A stretch of 64,000 nt of DNA, taken from assembly GCF_029760915.1 (NCBI RefSeq), contig NZ_CP121685.1:2195001-2259000 (forward strand), written 5' to 3'. Positions 48,101-55,746 of this stretch are shown here, in pieces. Position 1 is the stretch's first letter. The number at the start of each line of letters is the position of its first letter. Source of the stretch: Olleya sp. YS. Its GTDB lineage: Bacteria; Bacteroidota; Bacteroidia; Flavobacteriales; Flavobacteriaceae. The notes under the pieces were generated by a model. It was given only the letters and a program-made list of their open reading frames with translations. It was not told the origin of the DNA and ran no database searches. Both the position numbers and the translations under genes were made by a program.

Positions 48101-48553
48101 ACAATTACCCATTGTACCTAAATGGAAATTAGTTGGTTGTACCCAATTAATTTCGTCACAACCTGTATATTGAATTATATTATCTTGAATTATACTAGAA
48201 ACTGAAGCTCTAGCTTGGCTTTGTGTGTTGTTGACTTGACTAGATTGCTGCTTTGATGTTTTTACTTGACTATCTTTTCTAGCTCTTTCTGCATAAAATT
48301 TAGTTAAGTCATCAATAATAACCTCGTAAGATATATTATTGTTTCTTAAAACATCAATTTCTGTATCGGCTAATTCTAAAGTTAGATGGTCATGGTCATG
48401 TCCAGCTCCACAAGTTAAATCTATCCCTTCTTCTGCTAATGTACGCATTGTAGCATCATCAGGATTATTGATTTTAATTTTTGAAAACTTTTCTTGAGAG
48501 AAAGAAAAAGTGCATGTCAATGCAATAACAATTAATAAAGTAATTTTTTTCAT
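45179..48553 (-). CDS. T9SS-secreted M14 zinc carboxypeptidase
   Basis: 1124 aa. Signal peptide (1-20), propeptide with a GAGHDHDHLTLEL segment (about 49-61), then the M14 catalytic domain (about 140-500): zinc ligands His244 and Glu247 in MIHSREVSAL, third ligand His381 in GVWNHSYANS, general base Glu459 in TTPEHGV, and VVNPDG plus RGVDLNRNFDYFWN substrate loops. After it come a jelly-roll region (about 590-790), a fibronectin III domain (about 810-890), a GEVEDY domain (about 900-1035; GEVEDYTVNI) and a T9SS sorting domain (about 1045-1124). Secreted peptidase removing C-terminal residues. Own promoter and terminator. Confidence 0.94.
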   Translation of the reverse strand: MKKITLLIVIALTCTFSFSQEKFSKIKINNPDDATMRTLAEEGIDLTCGAGHDHDHLTLELADTEIDVLRNNNISYEVIIDDLTKFYAERARKDSQVKTSKQQSSQVNNTQSQARASVSSIIQDNIIQYTGCDEINWVQPTNFHLGTMGNCLTVSDMLMELDEMYNYSQTNGLDIVSQKADASSTNQTTWGNPANTITNNGLTYTGQGTSRWDPQTIHYIRITGNQSTSPENTKPQILFTSMIHSREVSALMNNIYFMWYLIENYDTNDAIKELVDNNELYFVPVVNPDGLRWNQHLSPGGGGMQRKNLRPNTGSTSNSTALRGVDLNRNFDYFWNYNNIGSNGNPSNNTYRGPSPASEPETQIMVDFITNRNFKTGVWNHSYANSIPHPYGGVPTLNSGREDEFHRWHEEMSRYNRYLYGATIFYESNGLPDDWMLGGNPDNNGSTGSGQAILATTPEHGVSSAGFWPSNANVYLNAENSMRISLATAYYGGKYAKLHDLTQSNINGSTANLDFGIERIGQTGSDFTVTVTPISSNITGVTQAGTETGMSALEQRTVTAQLQLASGIPANEKIEYNVKLSNDNGVIYEANFEKYYNPTLMFDHNPDINGISGWTQSGGWNNTSVDAYSGTNALRTGNTVPYASNSTKTLTTSNSYDFTNSDEVIIQFYTKWDLERNYDYVEVLASKDGSTWLPLCGKYTKPEATSSTTNHDNKSSGSSFQSGSSGQIYDGDRMDNWVMEEFVINAGINSTFLQPDATNVQFRFNFRSDASNVSENYTTTSDGFFIDDFKIISLQIPCVATVPNNITVGSIGSSQATVTWDAIPSATYDLRYRETGTSTWIMTPDLTTASFTITNLMPQTNYDVQVRSKCDSSSSAYSATVNFMTSQVTYCASQGTNINDEYIGRVQLNDLDNNTTSSTTSGYSDFTSMVVDLTKNTTPTITVTKIWTTTQYNEGVAVWIDFNQDGDFEDTGEDVLSSNPSQNVASGNITIPLGAPTGLTRMRVSMKYNAIPTSCETFTYGEVEDYTVNIKEQTLSIEDNTLENLNIYPNPFKETISIKLPNQISSYNIELFDISGRVIYNSTKKNVSTNTINITNLGDLSNGTYLLKITDLNNNKSIIKKLIK

Positions 48554-48631
48554 GTTATTTAGATTTGAGGTATCTAAGTATTTAATTAGACTGCTAAACT
48601 ATATAAAATAATTCAAAAAACATCTTTAAAA

Positions 48632-48723
48632 AGCAAAAAAATACGATAAAGTGTAATTATATTTTTTAAATAATTGAAAATCAATTAACTACGAAATACA
48701 TTTTTTATCGATAAAGTGTATTT
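48632..48723 (-). promoter_or_regulatory. Shared upstream element (two copies) of the M14 peptidase gene
   Basis: CGATAAAGTGTA occurs at 48644-48655 and 48709-48720. The first copy is placed relative to a minus-strand TTTG (48634-48637) with the same 10-nt offset as in the two giant genes. The second lies in a dyad: AAATACA (48694-48700) pairs with TGTATTT (48717-48723) around TTATCGATAA. The first copy is 79 bp upstream of the start codon. I could not place a convincing -7 box. Confidence 0.5.
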
Positions 48724-48728
48724 AAAAT

Positions 48729-48761
48729 AAAATACTCTAACCTCATTGGTTAGAGTATTTT
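48729..48761 (-). terminator. Terminator of the acidic lipoprotein operon
   Basis: AAAATACTCTAACC / GGTTAGAGTATTTT, perfect 14-bp stem with a TCATT loop, 70 bp after the 161-aa gene stop. Confidence 0.85.
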
Positions 48762-48830
48762 GCTATTAATCAAATTAGGGACAAATAATAATCCTTGTTA
48801 AGGGAAGGATTAATTTTTCTTTTTCATTTT

Positions 48831-49316
48831 TTAATTTTTTTCAAATAATAAAGTATCTGTTCCGCCATTACCACCACTAATATCAATTAAGCTAATAGTT
48901 GTATCTGTATGACTAACAATATCCCAATCATCGTTTAAATCTTCAAACACACTTGTGTCAGGTACAGAAAAGAAAATATTAAAATCAATATCGCTACTGC
49001 TGCCACTATCATCGTTACTATTGCTATCATCTGTAACAGACCAAGTTCCTGTAACAATATTTGAACTATTATCTGCAGTTAGTATTCCATCAGATCCAAA
49101 AGTAAATTGATAGCCACTAAAGTCATTGGTTTCATCTTGACCAGAATCTACATAGCTAGTAATTATCCAAAGACCACTAGTTGCTGTGCTTTGTATTTGT
49201 GCTATTTGTTGACTGTTGTCGTTTGGACTAGCATCGTCATCATCGTTAGAACACGTAGTAGACATCAAAGAGAAGCTTAGCATAACTAGCATTCCGAAAT
49301 AAAATGATTTTTTCAT
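48831..49316 (-). CDS. Small acidic lipoprotein with one lipocalin-like repeat
   Basis: 161 aa. Lipobox STTC (Cys22) followed directly by SNDDDDAS. The mature part is a single copy of a module of about 100 residues: SGLWIITSYVDSGQDETNDF, GYQFTFGSDGILTADN, GTWSV, LNDDWDIVS, and the ending DISGGNGGTDTLLFEK. The same module occurs three times in the 593-aa protein upstream, whose last copy ends in almost the same words. 29 bp after that gene and followed by a terminator, so it is the second gene of an operon driven by the ECF-type promoter at 51154-51190. Envelope lipoprotein, ligand unknown. Confidence 0.82.
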   Translation of the reverse strand: MKKSFYFGMLVMLSFSLMSTTCSNDDDDASPNDNSQQIAQIQSTATSGLWIITSYVDSGQDETNDFSGYQFTFGSDGILTADNSSNIVTGTWSVTDDSNSNDDSGSSSDIDFNIFFSVPDTSVFEDLNDDWDIVSHTDTTISLIDISGGNGGTDTLLFEKN

Positions 49317-49345
49317 AATTTTAAGTATTTGAATTAATTAATTAG

Positions 49346-51127
49346 TTATTGTTTTTGTAAAGTTAATGTGTCTGTTCCGCCATTTCCGCCACTTACATCT
49401 TGCACGATGACTTCTGTTTCAGATACAGAAAGGACATCCCAATCCTCATCATTTAGCTCGGTAAAAGGTAGGTTTGTACCAAAATCTAAGACTAAAACGT
49501 TTCCAGAGCTTTGAACAGCCCATGTCCCGTTATTAGGGTTGCTACCGTTAGTTGCTATAACAGTTCCGTTTGCATTAAAATCTAATTGATAACCGTTATA
49601 ATCTATGGTTTGGTCATCAGTATCTTCAATATAAGAAGCTACAAACCACAATCCGTCTGTTAATATGTTTGTCAAGTTAGTACCACCTGTACTTGTTGGA
49701 GTTCTTTCAAAAGTCAAGTACTCAGAAGAGCCATCACCACTAATATCTTTTAGACTAATAATATCATTGGTTACTTGCAATACATCCCAATCATCAGCTA
49801 ATTCGTCAAGTGGTATTGTTGTGCCAAAATTTAAGTTTAATTCTAATTCTGTTTCATCTCCTGAAGAAGTAAACCAACTTCCATTAGAACTACCACTTGT
49901 GTTAGTGGCTGTAGCTGTTCCATCTGAAGCAAAATTGAAAACATAATCACTATAATTTGAAGTTTCGTCTGTATCATCGAAATAATAAGTGACATACCAA
50001 TCTCCTGTTGTTAATGAAGCAACTAAAGCAGTATCGTCAACTGTGTTTCCTCCAGAAGAACAATCACTTTCAAATTCCAATTCATCATCTCCTAATCTTA
50101 ATTCTATTTTTGTTTCACCTGGTTCTTGTTCAATTTCATGAAGATTCCAAGTATCGTTAAAATCTGATAATCCAGGAATATCAATAGTTACCGTTATTGC
50201 ATTACCTGTACCTGTTGCAGACCAAGTCCCAGAAAAGTTATCATTACCAGAAATAACACTAATGGTACCATCAGAAGTGAAATTAAATTGGTAACCAACA
50301 TAATTATCTTCTAAATCATTATCATTACGCTCCAAATCATCAACTATCCAATTCTGGCAATCTGTTAGGATGCTAGTCAGTTGGGTATCTGTACAGCTAT
50401 TACAATCATCATCGTTATAATCGTAATCATCATCTTCATCACAATCATCTTCAAAATTGTTAATTGTAGTTTCTAATTCGTTTAGATTATTGACAACTAA
50501 AGTTGTATCATCAGACAGTATAACAGTTATAGGAAATTGGATATTAATAATATCGTTTTCATCTATATTATCTATAAAATTATATAGTTGACTATCATCA
50601 TTAATGGTTATTGTCTCTATTAATTCGTTATTAGAATTAAAGATTGAAGCTGTTATTGGGTATTGAAAATCGATACATTCAATATCATCATCGTATTCGT
50701 TTTCACCATTACAATCGTCAGAAAAAGTATCAAATTCTGAGCTACTACTAATTACAACTTCAGTGTAATCTGCCAAAATTATTGTAATAGGAAACTGGAT
50801 AGAAATAGAGTCATCATCATCATCTAATTCGTCAAAGATGTCTTCAATGGTATCAAAATCTGATTCAGAATTGACTATAATTTCTAATCCATTGACAAAA
50901 ACTGTAACAGGTAATTGAATATTAAAACAATTAGCATTGTCTATAATATTATCGTTTGAACCATCATTACTGGCTGCACGTTGCATAAGATTAGCAACTG
51001 CAGAGTTAGCCACTAGCGTGTCCTCTTCTGGTGGATTAATTATTTCCATGTCTTCTGTTCGACAGGAGTTTAGTAGTATTAATGCAAATAGACTTATTGC
51101 GGTAAATAGTTTGTGTGTTGATTTCAT
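49346..51127 (-). CDS. Large acidic repeat lipoprotein of the ECF sigma regulon
   Basis: 593 aa. Lipobox LLNSC (Cys22). Residues about 68-235 hold four repeats built around NIQLPVTVFVNG, SIQFPITIILAD, DFQYPITASIFN and NIQFPITVILSD, separated by Asp/Glu-rich linkers (EDDCDEDDDYDYNDDDCNSC near 230-250). Residues about 250-593 hold three copies of the roughly 100-residue lipocalin-like module also seen in the 161-aa protein. Net charge is strongly negative. No known family beyond the repeat style of Bacteroidetes surface lipoproteins. Promoter matches those of the FecR-receptor pair, so it is probably the surface partner or output of that system. Confidence 0.82.
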   Translation of the reverse strand: MKSTHKLFTAISLFALILLNSCRTEDMEIINPPEEDTLVANSAVANLMQRAASNDGSNDNIIDNANCFNIQLPVTVFVNGLEIIVNSESDFDTIEDIFDELDDDDDSISIQFPITIILADYTEVVISSSSEFDTFSDDCNGENEYDDDIECIDFQYPITASIFNSNNELIETITINDDSQLYNFIDNIDENDIINIQFPITVILSDDTTLVVNNLNELETTINNFEDDCDEDDDYDYNDDDCNSCTDTQLTSILTDCQNWIVDDLERNDNDLEDNYVGYQFNFTSDGTISVISGNDNFSGTWSATGTGNAITVTIDIPGLSDFNDTWNLHEIEQEPGETKIELRLGDDELEFESDCSSGGNTVDDTALVASLTTGDWYVTYYFDDTDETSNYSDYVFNFASDGTATATNTSGSSNGSWFTSSGDETELELNLNFGTTIPLDELADDWDVLQVTNDIISLKDISGDGSSEYLTFERTPTSTGGTNLTNILTDGLWFVASYIEDTDDQTIDYNGYQLDFNANGTVIATNGSNPNNGTWAVQSSGNVLVLDFGTNLPFTELNDEDWDVLSVSETEVIVQDVSGGNGGTDTLTLQKQ

Positions 51128-51153
51128 AACTTTATTTTTTAATATTTAATGGT

Positions 51154-51190
51154 CTTTATTATATAACAACTTTAGCTTTAAAATTCCTGA
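51154..51190 (-). promoter_or_regulatory. ECF-type promoter of the acidic lipoprotein operon
   Basis: Minus strand: TCAGGAATTTTA (51179-51190) then GTTGTTATA (51162-51170), followed by an AT stretch. The two boxes have exactly the spacing of the copies at 51403-51440 and 52016-52050. It overlaps the DNA just after the 63-aa gene stop and lies about 27 bp upstream of the 593-aa gene start. Confidence 0.8.
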
Positions 51191-51198
51191 AAAATATT

Positions 51199-51390
51199 TT
51201 AAGAGGTTAATAAATAATTCAATCGTTCTAAAATACTTTTTAATCTTATTGTTGTTATTTTTTGATTTGGATGTTCTTTTAAGCTATTAGTTAAATTAAT
51301 TACTTTTAATCTGCATTGATCAATCTCATATTCTTTAAGATTAAATACAAGTTGGTCTAATTGTGCTTTATTTAAATTAGTTGTATTCAT
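51199..51390 (-). CDS. 63-aa protein of the ECF sigma regulon
   Basis: 63 aa, entirely helical by composition (NKAQLDQLVFNLKEYEID, then a second amphipathic segment ending SILERLNYLLTS), no signal peptide. Normally too short to trust, but it starts 13 bp after a promoter identical in layout to the two others of the locus and is flanked by regulon members, so it is probably real. Possible regulator binding the sigma or anti-sigma factor; function not known. Transcribed away from the sigma gene. Confidence 0.65.
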   Translation of the reverse strand: MNTTNLNKAQLDQLVFNLKEYEIDQCRLKVINLTNSLKEHPNQKITTIRLKSILERLNYLLTS

Positions 51391-51402
51391 TTTTTAAAGT
51401 GC

Positions 51403-51440
51403 TTTTATTAATACAACAACTTAACTTTTAAAACTCCTGA
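51403..51440 (-). promoter_or_regulatory. ECF-type promoter of the 63-aa gene
   Basis: Minus strand TCAGGAGTTTTA (51429-51440) and GTTGTTGTA (51412-51420), same spacing as the other two copies; one change in each box. Confidence 0.78.
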
Positions 51441-51490
51441 AAAATTTATTTAATTTTTTTATATAACTTTAATCAATAAAACATTGGGTT

Positions 51491-52015
51491 TTGGAAAAAG
51501 AGCTTAGCAACAATATTTGTGAAGAACTAGTCTTTAAAGGTATTTATAATAAATGCGCAAAGGACTTGCAAGACTTTATGTATTATAAATATGGCGAGCA
51601 ATTTAACCCAAAAGACATAGCGCAAGATGCGTTTATCAAACTATGGAATAATTGTAAAAAAGTACCTTTAAGCAAAGCCAAGTCTTTTTTATTTACTATA
51701 GCAAATAATATGATGCTTAATGAGGTTAAACATCAAAAAGTAGTGCTAAAGCATCAACAATTAAATCACAAGCATTATACTAACGAGTCTCCAGAATTTA
51801 TACTAGAAAAAGAACAATTTTTAGAACGTTATAATCAAGTACTTTCTAATTTAAAAGAAGAATATCGTGTTGCTTTTTTGTTAAATAAAGTAGAAGGTAA
51901 AAAACACAATGAGATTGCTGAGCTTTTAAGTGTTACCACTAAAGTTGTAGAGTATAGAATTTACAGTGCTTTTAAGATACTTAAAACAGAATTAGAAGGT
52001 TTTAAAATAAAATAG
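51491..52015 (+). CDS. ECF-subfamily RNA polymerase sigma factor
   Basis: 174 aa. Start TTG at 51491 (no nearby in-frame ATG). Sigma region 2 about 20-80: YYKYGEQFNPKDIAQDAFIKLW and KSFLFTIANNMMLNEVKHQK. Region 4 about 115-165: LSNLKEEYRVAFLLNKVEGK and KHNEIAELLSVTTKVVEYRI, a helix-turn-helix for the -35 box. Followed at once by its FecR-type anti-sigma gene; the promoter of that gene overlaps this stop codon. It is the obvious candidate to recognise the three TCAGGARTTTTA / GTTGTTRTA promoters. Its own promoter is not one of them. Confidence 0.93.
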   Translation: MEKELSNNICEELVFKGIYNKCAKDLQDFMYYKYGEQFNPKDIAQDAFIKLWNNCKKVPLSKAKSFLFTIANNMMLNEVKHQKVVLKHQQLNHKHYTNESPEFILEKEQFLERYNQVLSNLKEEYRVAFLLNKVEGKKHNEIAELLSVTTKVVEYRIYSAFKILKTELEGFKIK

Positions 52016-52050
52016 TCAGGAATTTTATAAACTAAGTTGTTATATAATAA
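52016..52050 (+). promoter_or_regulatory. ECF-type promoter of the fecR-receptor pair
   Basis: TCAGGAATTTTA (52016-52027) begins on the base after the sigma stop codon; GTTGTTATA (52036-52044) follows at the shared spacing. About 12-18 bp from there to the FecR ATG at 52062. Confidence 0.82.
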
Positions 52051-52061
52051 AGAGGATATAA

Positions 52062-52973
52062 ATGGATAAAGAATTACTTATAAAAAAATGGTTGAATAAT
52101 GACTTGACAGAAGCTGAAGAAAAAGCTTTCAAGCAATTAGATGACTATGCCTTTAATAAAGAGATTATAGAAACAGCCAAGATGTTTAAAGCATCGACCT
52201 TTACCAATATAAATGATTTTGAAACTTTTAAAGCAAATTATCAGGCGCAAGACACACCTGTTAAAAGGTTACAATGGTTATCTCCAATGCTTAAAATAGC
52301 TAGTGTAATAGTGATTGCTTTAGGTGTATACTTTACTGTTTTCTCTTTTAATAATACAAAAATTAACACATTAGCCAGTCAAAAAACAACTATAGAACTA
52401 CCTGATCAATCTGAAGTGGTTTTAAATGCATTGTCAACCATAGAATATAACAAAAAGGATTGGGATAATAATAGAACATTAAAACTTGATGGAGAAGCCT
52501 ATTTTAAAGTTGCAAAGGGTAAAACATTTGATGTCATTACAACCCAAGGAAAAGTAACAGTAGTTGGGACACAGTTTAATGTAAAGCAACGCGACAATTA
52601 CTTTGAAGTACAATGTTATGAAGGTGTTGTTAAAGTTAAGTCAGATACCATTATTAGACAGCTATTGGCTGGTGATACGTATCGATTATTAGGTGGAAAA
52701 TTTACTGAAAATAAAACACTACAGACAATGTCTGAATGGACCAAAAATACAAGTGTTTTTAATGCCATACCAATTAAAGAAGTGTTTGCAGAACTAGAAA
52801 GGCAATACAATATAAAAGTTACAATAGTTAATACAAATAGCGATAGGTTATTTACAGGAGGTTTTACACACAATAATATCGAGAATGCTCTAATATCTAT
52901 TACACAACCAATGAATTTGACTTTTGAGTTAACATCATCAAATCAAGTCATTATTAATGGGCAAAATAACTAG
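52062..52973 (+). CDS. FecR-type anti-sigma factor
   Basis: 303 aa. Cytoplasmic sigma-binding part (1-70; KKWLNNDLTEAEEKAFKQLD), one membrane helix (about 74-93; KIASVIVIALGVYFTVFSF), then the periplasmic FecR domain (about 105-215; TTIELPDQSEVVLNALSTIE, LDGEAYFKVAKGKTFDVIT, VVGTQFNVKQRDNYFEVQCY, EGVVKV) and a C-terminal STN-like DUF4974 domain (about 230-300; FNAIPIKEVFAELERQYNIK). Relays occupancy of the receptor to the sigma factor. Overlaps the receptor gene by 17 bp, giving translational coupling. Confidence 0.94.
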   Translation: MDKELLIKKWLNNDLTEAEEKAFKQLDDYAFNKEIIETAKMFKASTFTNINDFETFKANYQAQDTPVKRLQWLSPMLKIASVIVIALGVYFTVFSFNNTKINTLASQKTTIELPDQSEVVLNALSTIEYNKKDWDNNRTLKLDGEAYFKVAKGKTFDVITTQGKVTVVGTQFNVKQRDNYFEVQCYEGVVKVKSDTIIRQLLAGDTYRLLGGKFTENKTLQTMSEWTKNTSVFNAIPIKEVFAELERQYNIKVTIVNTNSDRLFTGGFTHNNIENALISITQPMNLTFELTSSNQVIINGQNN

Positions 52974-55470
52974 AAGTTTTGTTTTTATCAGTCTGTTTTT
53001 TTTATGTGTACCTAGCGTTGTTGCTCAGGACACAGAAAAAGAAGAGTCTTTAATTTCTATTATTGAAAACTTAAAAACGAAGCATAATGTACAATTTAAT
53101 TATGCTGAAGATGTTATTAAATCTATTACTTTAAAACCACCTCCTACAAGCAATACATTAAAACAAGCTCTGGTGTATTTAGAAAAAAACACACCTTTAA
53201 AATTCACATTAAATAATTCTAGTTTTGTTTTAGTTAAGCCTAAAGGCGAATTTTTTCTTTGTGGTTATCTAAAAGATAAAGACAACCTTCAACCTTTAGT
53301 ATCTGCAACCGTCCAAGGACTTAAAAAAGCTACAATAACTGATGAAAATGGATATTTTCAGATAAAAATCAGTCAGCCTTCAGAGTTGATTACCATTAGA
53401 TATTTAGGCTACAAAACTATAAATAGAAGCTACAACCAGTTTTTAACCTCAGATTGTGGTTCAGTTTTTATGTTACCAGATTTCCAGTCATTATCAGAAA
53501 TATTAATTTCAAATTATATAACTAAGGGAATTAACAAACTTAATAATGGTTCTTTTAAGGTAGATTTTAAAAATTTTGATATTCTTCCTGGATTGATAGA
53601 AAATGATGTATTACAAGTCGTACAGTCATTTCCTGGTATACAAAGTATAGATGAAACCGTTTCTAATTTAAATATTAGAGGTGGTACACATGACCAAAAC
53701 TTAATTCTTTGGGATAATATTAAAATGTATCAATCAGGTCATTTTTTTGGTTTAATCTCTATGTTTAATCCTCAAATCACACAAGAAGTTTCGCTTATAA
53801 AAAATGGAAGTGATGTCAGTTATACAGATGGTGTTTCTGGGACAATTAATATGCAAACTAATAAAAATACTAATGCTCTATTTAAAGCAAATGTTGGAGT
53901 TAATTTAACAGATGTTAATGTGTTTATGGATGTGCCAACTGGTAAAAAGGGATCTGTTCAAATTGCCGGTAGAAGATCGGTTAGTGATTTGTTTAATACG
54001 CCCACTTATAATAATTATTTTGATAGAATTTCTCAGAATACCGAAGTGGACAATAATATAGAAAACACATTTAATTCTGATAAAACATTTGATTTTTATG
54101 ATACATCTTTACGTTGGTTATATAAAATAAGTGACAAAGATGAAATTAGACTAAATTTTATAACAGTGTCTAACAAATTACAATTTGATGAAACTGCAGT
54201 GCTTAACAATGTTCAGCAATCTAGAAGAAGTCAATTAAATCAAAATAGTATAGCTGGAGGGTTTCATTATAAACGTATCTGGAACACTAAAGTTAAATCT
54301 ACTTTTGAAGTTTACGAAACGGACTATAAGCTTAAATCTGTAAACGCAAATGTTTTAGAGTCTCAACGCTTTTTACAAGAAAATATAGTGTCTGAAACAA
54401 GCTTAAAACTGCTTACAGATTATAATTTAAATGAAAGTATTAGACTGTCTGGAGGATATCATTTTGTTGAAACTAAAATCACTAATCTAGATGATGTAGA
54501 TACACCAGTATTTAGAATATTAATTTCTGAAGTGTTACGTACTCATGGTGCATTTGCTCAAATAAATTATACATCATTAAACAAGAATTCAAATCTTAAT
54601 CTGGGTGTAAGGTATAACTATCTTGATAAGTTTAATAAGCAGATTTGGGAACCACGACTTAATTTTAGTCAACGTTTTTTAGACTATTTTACTGTAGAGG
54701 TTTTAGGTGAATTTAAGCATCAAAACACATCACAAATAATAAACTTTCAAAACGATTTTTTAGGTATTGAAAAACGTAGATGGCAATTATCTAACAACAA
54801 CGATATTCCAATAATTACAAGTAAACAACTCTCATTAGGTATTAATTATAATACTCAGGGTTGGTTAGTTAGCTTAGATGGTTACTACAAAAATGTAGAT
54901 GGAATCACATCACAAAGTCAAGGATTTCAAAATCAATATGAGTTTGTAAAGTCTCAAGGAAGTTATAATGTTAAAGGAGCTGATTTCCTTTTAAGGAAAC
55001 AATTTAGGTATTTCAATACTTGGCTCAGTTACTCTTTTATGAATAATCAATATGAGTTTAAAGATTTAGAAGATGACACTTTTCCAAGTAATTTTGATAT
55101 TACACATGCTATAAACTTAGGTTTATCTTATTCTAATAATAACTTCAAATCTTCAATAGGAGTAAATTGGCATACAGGAAAACCAATAACTAATCCAGAG
55201 GAGAATAATCCAATTGATGAACAAACTATAATTTTTGGCAAGACTAATGCTGAAAGGCTTAATGATTATGTAAGAGTAGATGCTTCTGTTCAGTATGATT
55301 TTATGATTTCTAATAAAATTAAAGCTAAAGCTGGTGTTTCTGTTTGGAATGTATTAGACAGAGAAAACCAAGTCAATACATTTTTTAGAATTGTTAATAA
55401 TGAATTAAACCAATCTATTCAACGGTCGTTAGGATTAACACCAAATGCTACTTTTAAATTGTATTTCTAA
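52957..55470 (+). CDS. STN-domain TonB-dependent receptor (signal transducer)
   Basis: 837 aa. Signal peptide (1-23, ending VVAQ), an STN domain (about 30-103; SIIENLKTKHNVQFNYAEDV) that contacts FecR, a CarboxypepD_reg domain (about 108-190), plug (about 215-330; LQVVQSFPGIQSIDETVSNL then IRGGTHDQNLIL), and barrel ending in PNATFKLYF. Together with the sigma and FecR this is a complete cell-surface signalling module. No SusD-like or DUF4249 gene follows; the acidic lipoproteins under the same promoter type may fill that role. Terminator downstream. Confidence 0.94.
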   Translation: MGKITRSFVFISLFFLCVPSVVAQDTEKEESLISIIENLKTKHNVQFNYAEDVIKSITLKPPPTSNTLKQALVYLEKNTPLKFTLNNSSFVLVKPKGEFFLCGYLKDKDNLQPLVSATVQGLKKATITDENGYFQIKISQPSELITIRYLGYKTINRSYNQFLTSDCGSVFMLPDFQSLSEILISNYITKGINKLNNGSFKVDFKNFDILPGLIENDVLQVVQSFPGIQSIDETVSNLNIRGGTHDQNLILWDNIKMYQSGHFFGLISMFNPQITQEVSLIKNGSDVSYTDGVSGTINMQTNKNTNALFKANVGVNLTDVNVFMDVPTGKKGSVQIAGRRSVSDLFNTPTYNNYFDRISQNTEVDNNIENTFNSDKTFDFYDTSLRWLYKISDKDEIRLNFITVSNKLQFDETAVLNNVQQSRRSQLNQNSIAGGFHYKRIWNTKVKSTFEVYETDYKLKSVNANVLESQRFLQENIVSETSLKLLTDYNLNESIRLSGGYHFVETKITNLDDVDTPVFRILISEVLRTHGAFAQINYTSLNKNSNLNLGVRYNYLDKFNKQIWEPRLNFSQRFLDYFTVEVLGEFKHQNTSQIINFQNDFLGIEKRRWQLSNNNDIPIITSKQLSLGINYNTQGWLVSLDGYYKNVDGITSQSQGFQNQYEFVKSQGSYNVKGADFLLRKQFRYFNTWLSYSFMNNQYEFKDLEDDTFPSNFDITHAINLGLSYSNNNFKSSIGVNWHTGKPITNPEENNPIDEQTIIFGKTNAERLNDYVRVDASVQYDFMISNKIKAKAGVSVWNVLDRENQVNTFFRIVNNELNQSIQRSLGLTPNATFKLYF

Positions 55471-55493
55471 AAGTTTTTTAAAATACCATATAA

Positions 55494-55525
55494 AAAAACG
55501 GTTTAGAACATTCTAAACCGTTTTT
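55494..55525 (+). terminator. Terminator after the receptor gene
   Basis: AAAAACGGTTTAGAA (55494-55508) / TTCTAAACCGTTTTT (55511-55525), perfect 15-nt arms. It also lies 7 bp beyond the 3' end of the convergent tRNA gene, so it may serve both. Confidence 0.88.
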
Positions 55526-55531
55526 AGTTTG

Positions 55532-55605
55532 TAGCGAGAACGAGATTTGAACTCGTGACCTCCGGGTTATGAATCCGACGCTCTAACCAACTGAGCTACC
55601 TCGCC
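55532..55605 (-). tRNA. tRNA-Met (anticodon CAT)
   Basis: 74 nt on the minus strand. Acceptor stem GGCGAGG/TCTCGCT with terminal G-U pairs, D arm GCTC...GAGC, anticodon stem-loop with CAT in ATTCATAAC, T arm ACGAG-TTCAAAT-CTCGT, discriminator A; CCA is not encoded. CAT could also mean a lysidine-modified tRNA-Ile2, but the body is that of elongator Met. Confidence 0.93.
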
Positions 55606-55746
55606 ATAATTTTGAGAGTGCAAATATAAAAACATATTTATTGCATACAAACATAAAAGTGAATTTAAATTTTTATTTAAAAGTATTTCTAAACTTATTA
55701 ATTAATGTATATATTGGACAACATAAAATTACAAGACTACAATTAC

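Noticed and set aside
55705-55746. Longer start for the START-like protein
   Set aside because: The 14 extra residues do not resemble the family N-terminus; the ATG at 55747 does.
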